Shown: in pieces, positions 33,156 through 41,966 of the stretch
Numbering within the stretch: position 1 is the stretch's first letter
Layout: each line of letters begins with the position of its first letter
Source: CAYLJJ01 sp964384025
GTDB lineage: Bacteria > Myxococcota_A > Bradymonadia > UBA7976 > UBA1532
DNA length: 47,254 bases
Direction: 5' to 3'
Assembly: GCA_964384025.1 (NCBI GenBank)
Contig: CAYLJJ010000048.1
Coordinates: forward strand, 1 to 47,254
Notes under the pieces: model-generated
What the model was told of the DNA's origin: nothing
What the model saw: only the letters and a program-made list of their open reading frames with translations
Databases searched by the model: none
Position numbers and translations under genes: made by a program

Positions 33156-35765
33156 TCAGAGGGGAGAGTTTTTAGAGGCCAAGCGAGTCGCAGGATCACC
33201 CAAGAGGATATAGGCCGCGAAGTCTTGCCGGGCCATCCAGAGCGTGGGCTCAGGGCGCTCCTGCGCTCCTGTCAACGTGATGATGCGAGTGTCATATCTC
33301 TTGAGAGAGCAACCCAACTCAGCGAGCATCAGCCCCACTCTGGGAGACTTTCCATCTCTGATCCTCATACGAATTAAGGGATCTGAGATGCGACGATGAA
33401 GTTCTAGATCGCTGCCCTCCACGGTTGGCTCTACCAAACCATAGGTCCAAGCCAAATCGATGTGGCTGACCACCCCGACGGGTCCATGGGGGTTGGCCAA
33501 GGCAGCTTGAGGCAGCGCTGAGATAAAGGGCTGCTCGCTGAGGCTCATCAACAGATAGTCAATCTCAAGCTCAGCGACCCCCATCTCTTCAAGCCAGCCC
33601 CGAAACACGCTCTGGCTGGGGACCCCAGCGCCAAAGCAGGCCAGATAGAACCAGAGGCCACCCGGCAGAAAGCAGCGCTCCCGTAGATTCTCAGCGGTGA
33701 CAAACTCAGAGCCAAAGCTCATCGCCCCTTGCAGCGCCCATCTCTGCGCCTTGTCATTTGGACAACCCATCCCATGGCTGATGGAGAGCAGGAGGTTGGG
33801 ATCTGAGACGGCGGGATCTTCAAAGAGCGTCTCAGGGCAGGGCTCCCCAAAGCTGGACTCTGAGAGCTGATGGACCCCCCGAAAACCAGGGAGCGGAGCC
33901 TCGCTCTCAGACTTATCGAGGTATTTGAGAGCAGGTTTGAGCAGCTGCTCTATACCGATTTGAGTCGCTTGGCTCCCATCTTCAACGCCATAGAAGAGCA
34001 TCTCTGGCTTGCTCCGCCTGTACGTGCTCTTCTCAATCTGAAGCAGCTTCTCAACATAGGCTCTGTAGTCTTTAAGAACGGGTTCACGATTGGGGCCGGG
34101 ATGAGTAAAGGCCAGACGACCCACCATCGCATGTCCCGTGAGGCTGCGCTCTAGAGCGATGGGCAGCTCATGTAGGTCCCCAACCAAGAGCAGATAGCGT
34201 GGGCGTTTGTCCATATGAAGGCTCCAGTAATGCTCACTGAGCCATCTTTCAACCTGATCCATCTCATGGATCTCATCTGCGCTCACTTTCAAAATGACCG
34301 CAGACTCAGCCATCTGCTGCTCACGCCACTCAATCAACAGCCTGATGGCGCCAAGATAGGCTTCTGCTCGCTCCTCGACGACGATGATCCCCCAACCCAT
34401 ATCTCTGACCGAGTTGGTGTCTGTCCCTCCCGCCAACTCCCTCTCTGGAGCCCCTTTACCGCGCCGAGTCACCTCATGCTGTCCTTGAGGGGTTGGGCAT
34501 CTGGGAGATGAGAGGCCCTGGGTGTTGGCCAATAGGGGATAACAGAACGCTTGAGCCTCTCTATCCTGATGGGCGCTGGGAGCGCGACGCCTACCGCGCT
34601 TAAGCTTACTCTCCCCCAAAGACTTAACAGCACTCCCATCCCACTCCAACAGAGAGAAGCTGAGGCCACGAGCCCAGGGCTTGACTAAGACAGCGGTAAA
34701 GCAATGTTTGAGGTGCTGCTTGGCGACGCCCTCCATCCCTGGATCATCTTTGAGGCTCTGAAGGAACTGGTCCCAGACCTCCACTGGGGCCTCGTGGTCT
34801 GGGAGCTGAATCAGGGGGATCCAAGTACCGGTGTTGGCATAGACAACGCGATCCTTTTCATACCAGCGCGCCGCATGGCTGTGGCCCAAGATCACCGCGT
34901 CACAATCATACTGGGCTTGTAGACGGCTGGCCTCCTTGATCTCCTCCTCACTGGCCTCCCGAGAGAAGAAGCCTGAGCTGCTCTCTCCTGCGGTCCAGCG
35001 ATGCAGACGCGCATAGGCCCTCAGGGCCTTCCGGGCCAAGCTCTTTTGATCAGGTAAACTCAAACCCAGAAAAGAGAAGGTGTCGCTCGCCCATTGAGCC
35101 GCCATAAAGCGCCACAGCAGCCCCAACAGCTCCTCATTCATCAACTCAGCGACCTTCCCAGGCGCGACCGCTCCAGCAGCTAGGAAGCCGCCCTCAAAGT
35201 CAGGCTTGAGCAGGTCCGCGAAGCGCAGCCCCGCATCCTTGAGTGGGTTGAGGCCCTTCTTCACCAAGTGGGAGCCTGCGGAGTATCTGAACTTATGCCA
35301 ATGCTTAGGGTTGAGGAGCCGTGAGTACTGCACCCGGTTGCTTGAGTCCTTATGTTCCCCATGTGTCAGCAGGACGCGGATGCCATTCTCCTCGATAAAG
35401 GTGGGCTGATCTCCCATGGAAAATTCGCAGCCATCTAGGGTGTTTAAGAACAGCGCCTGAACTTGGGGGAGCGCCAACTCAACATCATGGTTGCCCAGCC
35501 GAAAGGTCAGTTGGGGGATCTCTTTCATCACTCTAAAGAGATCCTGATTGTGCTCCAGGATCGCTTGAGCCTGCCTGAGCGCGCGCTCCTCATCCAGACC
35601 TTCAATCGGCTCATTGTCCAAGAGGAAGTCGATCCCGTCGCCGTTGATGATCAGGTGATCTGGCTTGATCTCCTGAAGCATCGCGGGCAGGGCATCCTGG
35701 CCCGCGAAGATCTCATATGGGCCGCCATTGCCTAAGTGTAGATCGCTGATGATAAGGGTCTTCAT
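33156..35765 (-). CDS. Metallophosphoesterase / caspase-like protease fusion
   Basis: An 869-residue two-enzyme protein. Residues 1-~370 are a calcineurin-like metallophosphoesterase with the full metal-binding series: SDLH (7-10), NGDG (41-44), GNHD (91-94), LTHGEH (133-138) and GHSHA (~294-298). Residues ~455-869 are a caspase-fold (C25/gingipain-like) domain with a His/Cys dyad: His664 in SISHGMG and Cys710 in WFYLACFGAG. A basic, Pro-rich linker joins them. The start at 35765 has GGGAG upstream. It is divergent from the CHAT-MoxR-vWA operon, separated by only about 100 bases, so the two are probably co-regulated. Such domains serve as effectors in bacterial conflict systems; that role here is an inference. 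Confidence 0.8.
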   Translation of the reverse strand: MKTLIISDLHLGNGGPYEIFAGQDALPAMLQEIKPDHLIINGDGIDFLLDNEPIEGLDEERALRQAQAILEHNQDLFRVMKEIPQLTFRLGNHDVELALPQVQALFLNTLDGCEFSMGDQPTFIEENGIRVLLTHGEHKDSSNRVQYSRLLNPKHWHKFRYSAGSHLVKKGLNPLKDAGLRFADLLKPDFEGGFLAAGAVAPGKVAELMNEELLGLLWRFMAAQWASDTFSFLGLSLPDQKSLARKALRAYARLHRWTAGESSSGFFSREASEEEIKEASRLQAQYDCDAVILGHSHAARWYEKDRVVYANTGTWIPLIQLPDHEAPVEVWDQFLQSLKDDPGMEGVAKQHLKHCFTAVLVKPWARGLSFSLLEWDGSAVKSLGESKLKRGRRRAPSAHQDREAQAFCYPLLANTQGLSSPRCPTPQGQHEVTRRGKGAPERELAGGTDTNSVRDMGWGIIVVEERAEAYLGAIRLLIEWREQQMAESAVILKVSADEIHEMDQVERWLSEHYWSLHMDKRPRYLLLVGDLHELPIALERSLTGHAMVGRLAFTHPGPNREPVLKDYRAYVEKLLQIEKSTYRRSKPEMLFYGVEDGSQATQIGIEQLLKPALKYLDKSESEAPLPGFRGVHQLSESSFGEPCPETLFEDPAVSDPNLLLSISHGMGCPNDKAQRWALQGAMSFGSEFVTAENLRERCFLPGGLWFYLACFGAGVPSQSVFRGWLEEMGVAELEIDYLLMSLSEQPFISALPQAALANPHGPVGVVSHIDLAWTYGLVEPTVEGSDLELHRRISDPLIRMRIRDGKSPRVGLMLAELGCSLKRYDTRIITLTGAQERPEPTLWMARQDFAAYILLGDPATRLASKNSPL

Positions 35766-35869
35766 TGTCGCTCCCATGCCGCCTCTGAGCATCCTGACAA
35801 GGGTCAGGGTTGATGTAAATATGGCGCCACGCTGTGAAGCGCTGATATACCCTGGGGGGGAGGATCTTG
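35766..35869. promoter_or_regulatory. Divergent promoter region of the conflict-system locus
   Basis: A 104-base spacer between the oppositely transcribed phosphoesterase-caspase and CHAT genes, which must carry both promoters. No clear -35/-10 pair was identified. The CHAT gene's ribosome binding site (GGGGGGAGG) lies at its right end. Confidence 0.45.
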
Positions 35870-37723
35870 ATGTCGCAAAAAGAGCTGACTGTTCGCCTGG
35901 AGGCTTCTGGCTCAGGCTATAAGATCAATTACTATCTGAGAGGTGGTCGGGCGGAGATCCTTGAACAGCAGGTGGAGCTTCCTAAGATTCTGGGCGCTCT
36001 CTCTCTGGATGGGCTTCATAGAGATGCTCAAGAGCGTCTCCATGTGGGGGATGCGCTCTATAAGCTGCTGTTCCCTGATGAAGCCAATCTAATCAATGTT
36101 TTTAAGTATTTAGGAGAGAGTCGGGCGAATACAATACAGCCCAATCGCTACTCAATCCGGTTACGCATATGGACCAGTGAGCCTGAGCTGCTCTCTCTAC
36201 CCTGGGGTCTTACATCCTGGGATGGTCAGATGTTGATCTATGGACCAGCCCCCTGGACTTTTGAGCTGTCTGATCATTTTCGACCGAAAAATGATATCGA
36301 GTTGCTCTCACCCGCTTCTATCTTGCTCATGTTGCCTCTGAACAGCCCTGCTGATAATAAACACCCTGAGTTTATCAGAGGACGCCTGACCCAAGCAGAA
36401 CCTTCCTATAATTCAACAAAATATTTTATAGTTGTTCACAGTTGGGACGAGGCAAAGGCAGCCTTAAAGAAGTCACCTCAACTCATTTATTATATTGGAC
36501 ATGCTTCTCAGGAAAACAATGAACCTGTCCTAAATTTTGATGATGAATTGATCAATCCAAAGTCCTTTAGAGATGCTTTGAGCGATTCTCCCCCTAAAGC
36601 AGTGTTTTTGAATGGATGCGGTAGTGGTCAGGGTGGACAGGCAAATTTTGGACATCAGTTGGTCGCTTACATTCCAGTGGTGATCAATCAGCTTAACTTA
36701 ATTGATGTTGACAAAGCTCAGAGGCAGGGGAGTGAGTGGCTAGTCAATATGCTGCTTGAGGGGCTTAACCCTGTTAAGGCGATCCATCATGCTCAGACTC
36801 CCGCAATTCAGAATGCTATCCATGCTCGATTTAACTCTTGGACTCTGCAAAGAAAATCTTCATCTTCTCTGTTAAAAGTCGACACCTGTCACCTCCTTGA
36901 TAGGATCTCACAAAGAGCGCAGCTTCGTATGGCGGTAGATGCTCTCCTAAAAAAAGAGCGACGTACTCTGGCTGTAGTCGCGACCAGTCCAAAGATTGAA
37001 GGAGCGCATCCAGAAGAACTCAGTAATCTTTTAAGATCTGATATAGCGAGAGAGAAAGTAGACCAAGTTCTCATTCATAAGATAAAAATCCAGTTTCCAC
37101 GAAGGAGAGATGCTCTTCATCACAGCTTAGAGACTCAAATTAACCAAGCTTTCGATGCTCCATCCGGGGCTGATCTCGTTAACTTCATCCAAGAGGTAAC
37201 ACCAGAAGCATCATCAGAAATACAGGCCATTCTTTGGCTTGAATTCGGTATTTTTGGGAAAGACTATGATAATCGTTCTCTCAAAAAAAGTGACCTTTTA
37301 CATTGGCTCGATAAAATCAGGACTTATATCGGTCAAAACTGCCCAAAAACTGTTAAAATTATCGCTTTCCTTTGCATTGTTTCAGGCAAGTCAAAGGCTA
37401 TAGGAAGTATCATCTCTAATTATGTAATCGAGAATCATACACCTTCTTTTATTTGTAAGGCGCTGCCACCTGTTGAACATGTCTCCAGGGAGGAGCTTGT
37501 TGAGTTCTTTCTGACATCTGGAACGACTAGATGTGACCCCTCTATGCGCGTCAGTGCGATTAAAAAACTTATGGAGATATGTAAATGTAAAGAGGATGAA
37601 AGCGTAGCCTGCTACAAATGCTTATGTGATGAAATTGACTATGCTGAACATAAAGTTGGTTGGAGAGAGTATACAAGTGAAGACAAATCGGAGGCTCTTG
37701 ATGATGATGAGGACCTCGGATGA
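35870..37723 (+). CDS. CHAT protease with iSTAND-like C-terminal region
   Basis: A 617-residue protein. The ATG at 35870 was chosen because of a strong GGAGG about 7 bases upstream; an in-frame TTG precedes it by one codon. Residues ~100-310 are a CHAT (caspase-like) protease domain: LLSLPWGLTSWDG, then His211 in YYIGHASQENN and Cys250 in VFLNGCGSGQGG, with the family spacing. Residues ~338-440 (TCHLLDRISQRAQLRMAVDA, then an inactive P-loop-like stretch) resemble the iSTAND domain that couples sensing to effectors. The C-terminus is helical with a Cys-rich patch and an acidic tail. The gene overlaps the MoxR gene by ATGA. I infer the protease effector of a ternary conflict system. Its second half is markedly AT-rich compared with the two genes downstream. 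Confidence 0.8.
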   Translation: MSQKELTVRLEASGSGYKINYYLRGGRAEILEQQVELPKILGALSLDGLHRDAQERLHVGDALYKLLFPDEANLINVFKYLGESRANTIQPNRYSIRLRIWTSEPELLSLPWGLTSWDGQMLIYGPAPWTFELSDHFRPKNDIELLSPASILLMLPLNSPADNKHPEFIRGRLTQAEPSYNSTKYFIVVHSWDEAKAALKKSPQLIYYIGHASQENNEPVLNFDDELINPKSFRDALSDSPPKAVFLNGCGSGQGGQANFGHQLVAYIPVVINQLNLIDVDKAQRQGSEWLVNMLLEGLNPVKAIHHAQTPAIQNAIHARFNSWTLQRKSSSSLLKVDTCHLLDRISQRAQLRMAVDALLKKERRTLAVVATSPKIEGAHPEELSNLLRSDIAREKVDQVLIHKIKIQFPRRRDALHHSLETQINQAFDAPSGADLVNFIQEVTPEASSEIQAILWLEFGIFGKDYDNRSLKKSDLLHWLDKIRTYIGQNCPKTVKIIAFLCIVSGKSKAIGSIISNYVIENHTPSFICKALPPVEHVSREELVEFFLTSGTTRCDPSMRVSAIKKLMEICKCKEDESVACYKCLCDEIDYAEHKVGWREYTSEDKSEALDDDEDLG

Positions 37724-38682
37724 TTAACTTCATAAATAAGAGACAAGAACGCGGTGATTTGAAGAGCCTAAGCACCCGCAGCTCTCCCAAGAGCCTCTTT
37801 GATCACATCGAATCCGCTCCCCTCTTCCAGCCAGGAGAGAAGCTGATCGACGCCATCAACGTCGCTTTAACTCTGGGTGCTCCTCTGCTGATCACCGGAG
37901 AGCCAGGCACAGGCAAGACTCAGCTCGCTTGGTATCTGGCTTGGTATTTCAGGATGGGCTCAGATGAACTTGATCCGAAGACAGGGCGCCCAGGCTGGAG
38001 CCAAGCGGTCTACCCCCTCGCGGTCCGCTCTACCACCACCACCCGTGACCTGCTCTATGAGTTTGACATGGTCAAATATTTCCGAGAGGCCAACCGCTCA
38101 GAGGGCCAGCGTGTTCAGCGGAAGGACTGCGTCAACAAGGGCCAGCTCTGGAAAGCCTATGAGTCGGATCGCCCCAGCGTGATGCTCATCGACGAGGTGG
38201 ACAAAGCCCCTCGTGACTTCCCCAATGATCTCCTACATGTCTTAGATCAACGCTGGTTCGAGGTCCCTGAGATCGAGGATAAAGGTCGCCCCCTGCGCGT
38301 CACCCCCTCTAAAGGCTCCAAGCCACTGCTGATCATCACCAGCAACAGCGAACGCCGCCTCCCTGAGCCCTTCTTGCGTCGTTGCATCTTTCATCACATC
38401 CAGCTCACTCAGGAGCTGGTCAACGCAGCGGTTCAAGCTCGAATCAAGGCAGGCGCGCTGGGTGGTCTGGCTCCAGGCTCCTTAGATAGAGCGATCCAAC
38501 GCTTCTGGGAGCTGCGCAAATATGGGGGCCTGCGTAAGATCCCGGCCACCAGCGAGCTGCTGCTCTGGCTCTCCATCCTGGGCACGATGGGCGCCAGCCT
38601 TCAGAGCTTGGGCGCCCCTCTGGCTGAGCTGCCTGCGCTCTCGGTGCTGATCAAAGACAGCGACGACCTCCGCAGCCTGTGA
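37720..38682 (+). CDS. MoxR-type AAA+ ATPase
   Basis: A 320-residue AAA+ ATPase of the MoxR/RavA-like group. The Walker A loop is GEPGTGKT (60-67), Walker B is VMLIDEVD (154-161), sensor 1 is in LLIITSN, and the arginine finger is in EPFLRRCIF. The C-terminal lid is helical. MoxR ATPases remodel or load partner proteins, classically vWA-domain proteins, and one is encoded by the next gene. It overlaps the CHAT gene upstream (ATGA) and the vWA-FGE gene downstream (GTGA). This tight coupling points to one complex with fixed stoichiometry. Confidence 0.9.
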   Translation: MINFINKRQERGDLKSLSTRSSPKSLFDHIESAPLFQPGEKLIDAINVALTLGAPLLITGEPGTGKTQLAWYLAWYFRMGSDELDPKTGRPGWSQAVYPLAVRSTTTTRDLLYEFDMVKYFREANRSEGQRVQRKDCVNKGQLWKAYESDRPSVMLIDEVDKAPRDFPNDLLHVLDQRWFEVPEIEDKGRPLRVTPSKGSKPLLIITSNSERRLPEPFLRRCIFHHIQLTQELVNAAVQARIKAGALGGLAPGSLDRAIQRFWELRKYGGLRKIPATSELLLWLSILGTMGASLQSLGAPLAELPALSVLIKDSDDLRSL

Positions 38683-41600
38683 GAGCCTCGGCCCTCGCGA
38701 CGCTCTATGCTCATCTTCAGAGCGTAGATCTCAGATTGGGCGTCACCGAGCGCCTGCGGATCGAGAGCATCTTGGAGCAAACGGGGGAGCTGGATCGTCA
38801 GCAGCTCGCTCATATCCTGGCCGCCATCCTGGTGAAGCGCGCCTCAGATCAGCGCCTCCTGGATCAGGCCCTTGAGGCTTGGTGGAGCACGACCATCCGG
38901 CGCCAGCCCAGCTCAGAGCCTCAAGCTCAGAGGGAGCGAGGTGTAACGCGCCCCCGTAGACTCAAGCTCAGGTGGTCTCTCTGGATCTGGCTTGCGCTCC
39001 CGCTCTTTTTGCTTATCTCACCCCCAGAGGCCCTCTGGCCGACGCCCTCTCCTCCAAAAGCACTCCCTGAGACTCAAGTTGAGCAGGACACACCGGTCAA
39101 AGATTTCGCTGAGACCTATAGAGCGCATCAGTTTAAAATCGGCCCTGCGCCTTCAACCCCGCCTCCCTTGTATTGGGACTTTGGATTGATGCTGCTCAGC
39201 CTCGCGCTCCTGCTCTATCTCTTCTATCTCAGCCGCCGTCCAACCCCCATTGATGAGCCAGGGAGCCTCCCCAACCCAGATGAGCCGCTCCCGCGCCCCA
39301 TCCCCTTGCTGCCTGACGCCAGCCCAAAGCCTCGCTTTGTGGTGGGTGCTGAGCAGGACGCCTTGGTCTGGGGCATCGGGCGCTTTGTCAGCGAGGAGGA
39401 GACCACGCAGCTTGACCCTGAGGTCTCGATCCAAGCCACCCTCCGCGTAGGCTACCCCAGCCCCCGCTATCAGCGGGCGCGGCATTACCGCGAGGTGTGG
39501 CTCTGGGTGGATGATTCGGCCCGCCGCATCTATCCAGAGATCAGCTTGGTTCAAGAGGAGATCATCGAAGCGCTCCGTCGCGCGGGCTTGCCGATCAAGC
39601 TGGCTTACTTTGGAGGCGTCCCTGACAGCCTTCGAGGAGAGGAGGGGCCGCGCTTTACGCTCCCAGAGGTGGAGGAGCAGCGCGGCGCTGTTCGAGTCGC
39701 GCTGCTCACCGATGGCAAGATCTTAGATCTCCGCGCCAAGCACCCCAACATCGGCCCAGCGACCCGACGAATTCTGCGTGACTTGAGCCTCTGGCCTGAG
39801 CTGACCTTTGTTGACTTCTCCCGAGGGCGGCATGGCTTAGCGCATCTGCTGGCCCCCTTTGAGCTGCATAGCATTGAGCCGGAGCAGCTCGCGCTCTGGT
39901 TGGGAGAGCAGGCCCTTGTTGCGCCCGAAGAGGAGGCTGACCTTCATATCTGGGCGGCGGCCTGCGCGCTCTCGCATGAGCCGCTCCTCCCAGAGACCGC
40001 TCTACAGCTCCGCGACCACCTCCCCGGCCTAGAGGCCCAGCCCTGGGGGCTCAGTCGCTTACCTAAGGTGCAGAGCGCGCCTGGAGGGCGCTTTGCCTGG
40101 AGTCACCGGGATGAGGCGAAGCTGATCAACTGGCTCTATCTCCTGGAGAGCGGGGAGCGCTCCCTCTTTGAGAACACACGGCAGTTTTGGCGGGGGCAGC
40201 TCGCCAAAACCGCCCTCAAAGCAGATCACAGCGTTGATCGTCATCATCGCGAGGATGGGATCGCTCTGCTTGATCTTTGGGAGATGCCTGCGAGGGCGCT
40301 TGAAGAGGCCGCTGAGCGCCTGTTTGAGAGGCGTGCGCATCTGGGAGAGTCTATTCGAGATCGTCTAGAACGACTCCTGCCTCAAGACTATAGACGGCTC
40401 CTGCTTCAAGACTATAGGGGAGAGAGCAAAGATAAGGGCGTGCTCCTCCTCCCTTGGAGTTGGGGAGATCTGGGAGCCCAGAGCCGAGAGCAGCTCCGTA
40501 TGGCGGGCCTAGGCCGCGCCTTCCTACAACTCCCCAGCCTCGATCTACGTCGCGCCTCTCGGCTCTGGATGATTGGAGCTATGGCCGCTGGGCTCCTGCT
40601 CTCGGCGCTCTTGGCCCTGTTCACCGCCCAAGAGATCCCTCCCCTAGATGAGCCGCAGTTTGAGCTGTCCGATAAGAAGTTGATCCAAGAGGCTCGGCAG
40701 CTTGATGAAAGCTGGACAGTGGAGATTGGGACGCCACGTCGTCTGGAGGTTCATAGACTTGAAGCGGGGAGGCTCATCACTGAAGTCAACTCCATCCAAG
40801 CCGACTGCCAAGAGCAGAGGGGCAAGGTCACGCTCTGGCGCTGTGGATACTCCAACCAGGTGCTGCGGCCCCACCTAGATGAGCGTTGGCCGCGCCGCAG
40901 CTTAGCCATCGTTCAGGGCCTGGGCCCTCAAGTAGAGCGCTTTGTCGCCAAGCTCTGGGACTCAGGCAGCGTCGATATGGTGGCTCAGGGGGATATAGAG
41001 CCTGCGGAGTTGTTCAAGGCTCTAGGCCCTCTGCTGCCTCAAGATCAACTGTTGGCTTTTACTGCTCAAGAGCCCTCTGTTGAAGGGCCCGCCCTGGGCT
41101 GGATTCCCGGCAGAGAGTGGGGCTTACTGATGCTCTCGATTGGCTCAGGGGAGTTGAAACCTTTGGCAGAGGTCTGGACAGGGGCTCAAGTAATACGAGG
41201 TCCTCTCTGGGCTCTGGGAGAAGAGCGCTGTCCAGAGACACGCAGCTTCTCCGATGGGCGCTATGTCCGGGTATGTGGAGGGCGCTTCCAAATGGGCTCT
41301 GAGGACAAAGAAGCTTTTGATGATGAGAAGCCAGCGCACAGGGTCAATCTAGATGGCTTCTGGATAGGTGAGACCGAGGTGAGCAACGCCCAATATCGTA
41401 AGTTCAAACCTGGGCACAGACCAGATGAAGAGCCTCAATGGCCAGTGAGCAGGGTCACCTGGGATGAGGCCAAGAGCTATTGCACCTCTATTGGAGGGAG
41501 GCTGCCCACTGAGGCGGAGTGGGAGTATGCCGCGCGAGGCCCTGAAGGGCGCAAATACCCTTGGGGAGAGGAGAAACCCAGCAAAGAATACGCGATTTTT

Positions 41601-41897
41601 GGTGACTCGAAACCACGACCGGTTGGGAGCTACCCCAAAGGGCGAGGCCCCTTTGGAACCCTAGATCAAGCAGGGAATGTTTGGGAGTGGGTCTTTGACT
41701 GCTATGGCCCCTATGAAGCTGTTGAAGTAGACAATCCCCGCGTTGACAATGACAATTGTCAAAGGCGTTCCCTGCGCGGGGGCTCGTTTGACTTCGAGGC
41801 CTGGCACCTGCGCTCTTCCTTCCGGCTCAGGAACTGGCCCTGGTTCCAGAACAGGAACTTGGGCTTTCGTTGTGTCCGTGTCCGGGGCCACGAGTAG
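38679..41897 (+). CDS. vWA-like membrane protein with DGR-diversified FGE-sulfatase domain
   Basis: A 1072-residue protein starting with GTG inside the MoxR stop. An N-terminal helical domain (1-75) is followed by a basic stretch and two membrane segments (about 98-114 and 165-184). A divergent vWA-like domain follows (about 270-400; LWVDDSARRI at the MIDAS position, later ALLTDGK). Then come a helical region, a third membrane segment (628-648), a linker, and a C-terminal FGE-sulfatase/C-type-lectin-fold domain (about 866-1072: GGRFQMGSEDKEAF, IGETEVSNAQYRKF, RLPTEAEWEYAARG, AGNVWEWVFDCYG, LRGGSFDF). Residues 1032-1071 are encoded by variable repeat VR1. I infer a sensor whose ligand-binding surface is retroelement-diversified and which signals through vWA-MoxR to CHAT. 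Confidence 0.88.
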   Translation: MRASALATLYAHLQSVDLRLGVTERLRIESILEQTGELDRQQLAHILAAILVKRASDQRLLDQALEAWWSTTIRRQPSSEPQAQRERGVTRPRRLKLRWSLWIWLALPLFLLISPPEALWPTPSPPKALPETQVEQDTPVKDFAETYRAHQFKIGPAPSTPPPLYWDFGLMLLSLALLLYLFYLSRRPTPIDEPGSLPNPDEPLPRPIPLLPDASPKPRFVVGAEQDALVWGIGRFVSEEETTQLDPEVSIQATLRVGYPSPRYQRARHYREVWLWVDDSARRIYPEISLVQEEIIEALRRAGLPIKLAYFGGVPDSLRGEEGPRFTLPEVEEQRGAVRVALLTDGKILDLRAKHPNIGPATRRILRDLSLWPELTFVDFSRGRHGLAHLLAPFELHSIEPEQLALWLGEQALVAPEEEADLHIWAAACALSHEPLLPETALQLRDHLPGLEAQPWGLSRLPKVQSAPGGRFAWSHRDEAKLINWLYLLESGERSLFENTRQFWRGQLAKTALKADHSVDRHHREDGIALLDLWEMPARALEEAAERLFERRAHLGESIRDRLERLLPQDYRRLLLQDYRGESKDKGVLLLPWSWGDLGAQSREQLRMAGLGRAFLQLPSLDLRRASRLWMIGAMAAGLLLSALLALFTAQEIPPLDEPQFELSDKKLIQEARQLDESWTVEIGTPRRLEVHRLEAGRLITEVNSIQADCQEQRGKVTLWRCGYSNQVLRPHLDERWPRRSLAIVQGLGPQVERFVAKLWDSGSVDMVAQGDIEPAELFKALGPLLPQDQLLAFTAQEPSVEGPALGWIPGREWGLLMLSIGSGELKPLAEVWTGAQVIRGPLWALGEERCPETRSFSDGRYVRVCGGRFQMGSEDKEAFDDEKPAHRVNLDGFWIGETEVSNAQYRKFKPGHRPDEEPQWPVSRVTWDEAKSYCTSIGGRLPTEAEWEYAARGPEGRKYPWGEEKPSKEYAIFGDSKPRPVGSYPKGRGPFGTLDQAGNVWEWVFDCYGPYEAVEVDNPRVDNDNCQRRSLRGGSFDFEAWHLRSSFRLRNWPWFQNRNLGFRCVRVRGHE
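40371..40418 (+). repeat. In-frame 24-bp tandem duplication
   Basis: Two adjacent 24-base copies (40371-40394 and 40395-40418) encode RLLPQDYR and RLLLQDYR within the helical region before the third membrane segment of the vWA-FGE protein. They differ at three positions, so the duplication is not brand-new. Confidence 0.8.
41772..41893 (+). repeat. DGR variable repeat VR1
   Basis: 122 bases at the very 3' end of the vWA-FGE gene, aligned without gaps to the template repeat at 42917-43038. They differ at 12 positions, and all 12 are adenines in the template (26 adenines in total; 0 of 96 other positions changed). Ten become T and two become C. Eight residues change: N to F, R to W, N to H, N to F, N to L, R to W, R to W, N to F. 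The last 35 bases, GC-rich and adenine-poor, are identical and serve as the likely initiation-of-mutagenic-homing region. The stop codon follows directly. Confidence 0.96.
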
Positions 41898-41902
41898 GGT
41901 AC

Positions 41903-41915
41903 TCCGCGAAGCGGA
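41903..41915 (+). other. DGR-type hairpin downstream of VR1
   Basis: TCCGC, loop GAA, GCGGA, starting 9 bases after VR1. A T-run (eight T, 41921-41928) follows. A structural equivalent lies after VR2 but none after the template repeat, as expected for the hairpin that promotes homing at DGR targets. It could also help terminate transcription of the operon. Confidence 0.72.
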
Positions 41916-41966
41916 TGACATTTTTTTTGTTAACACATTTTTGTCAGTTTAAGATAAGCGGAGCCT

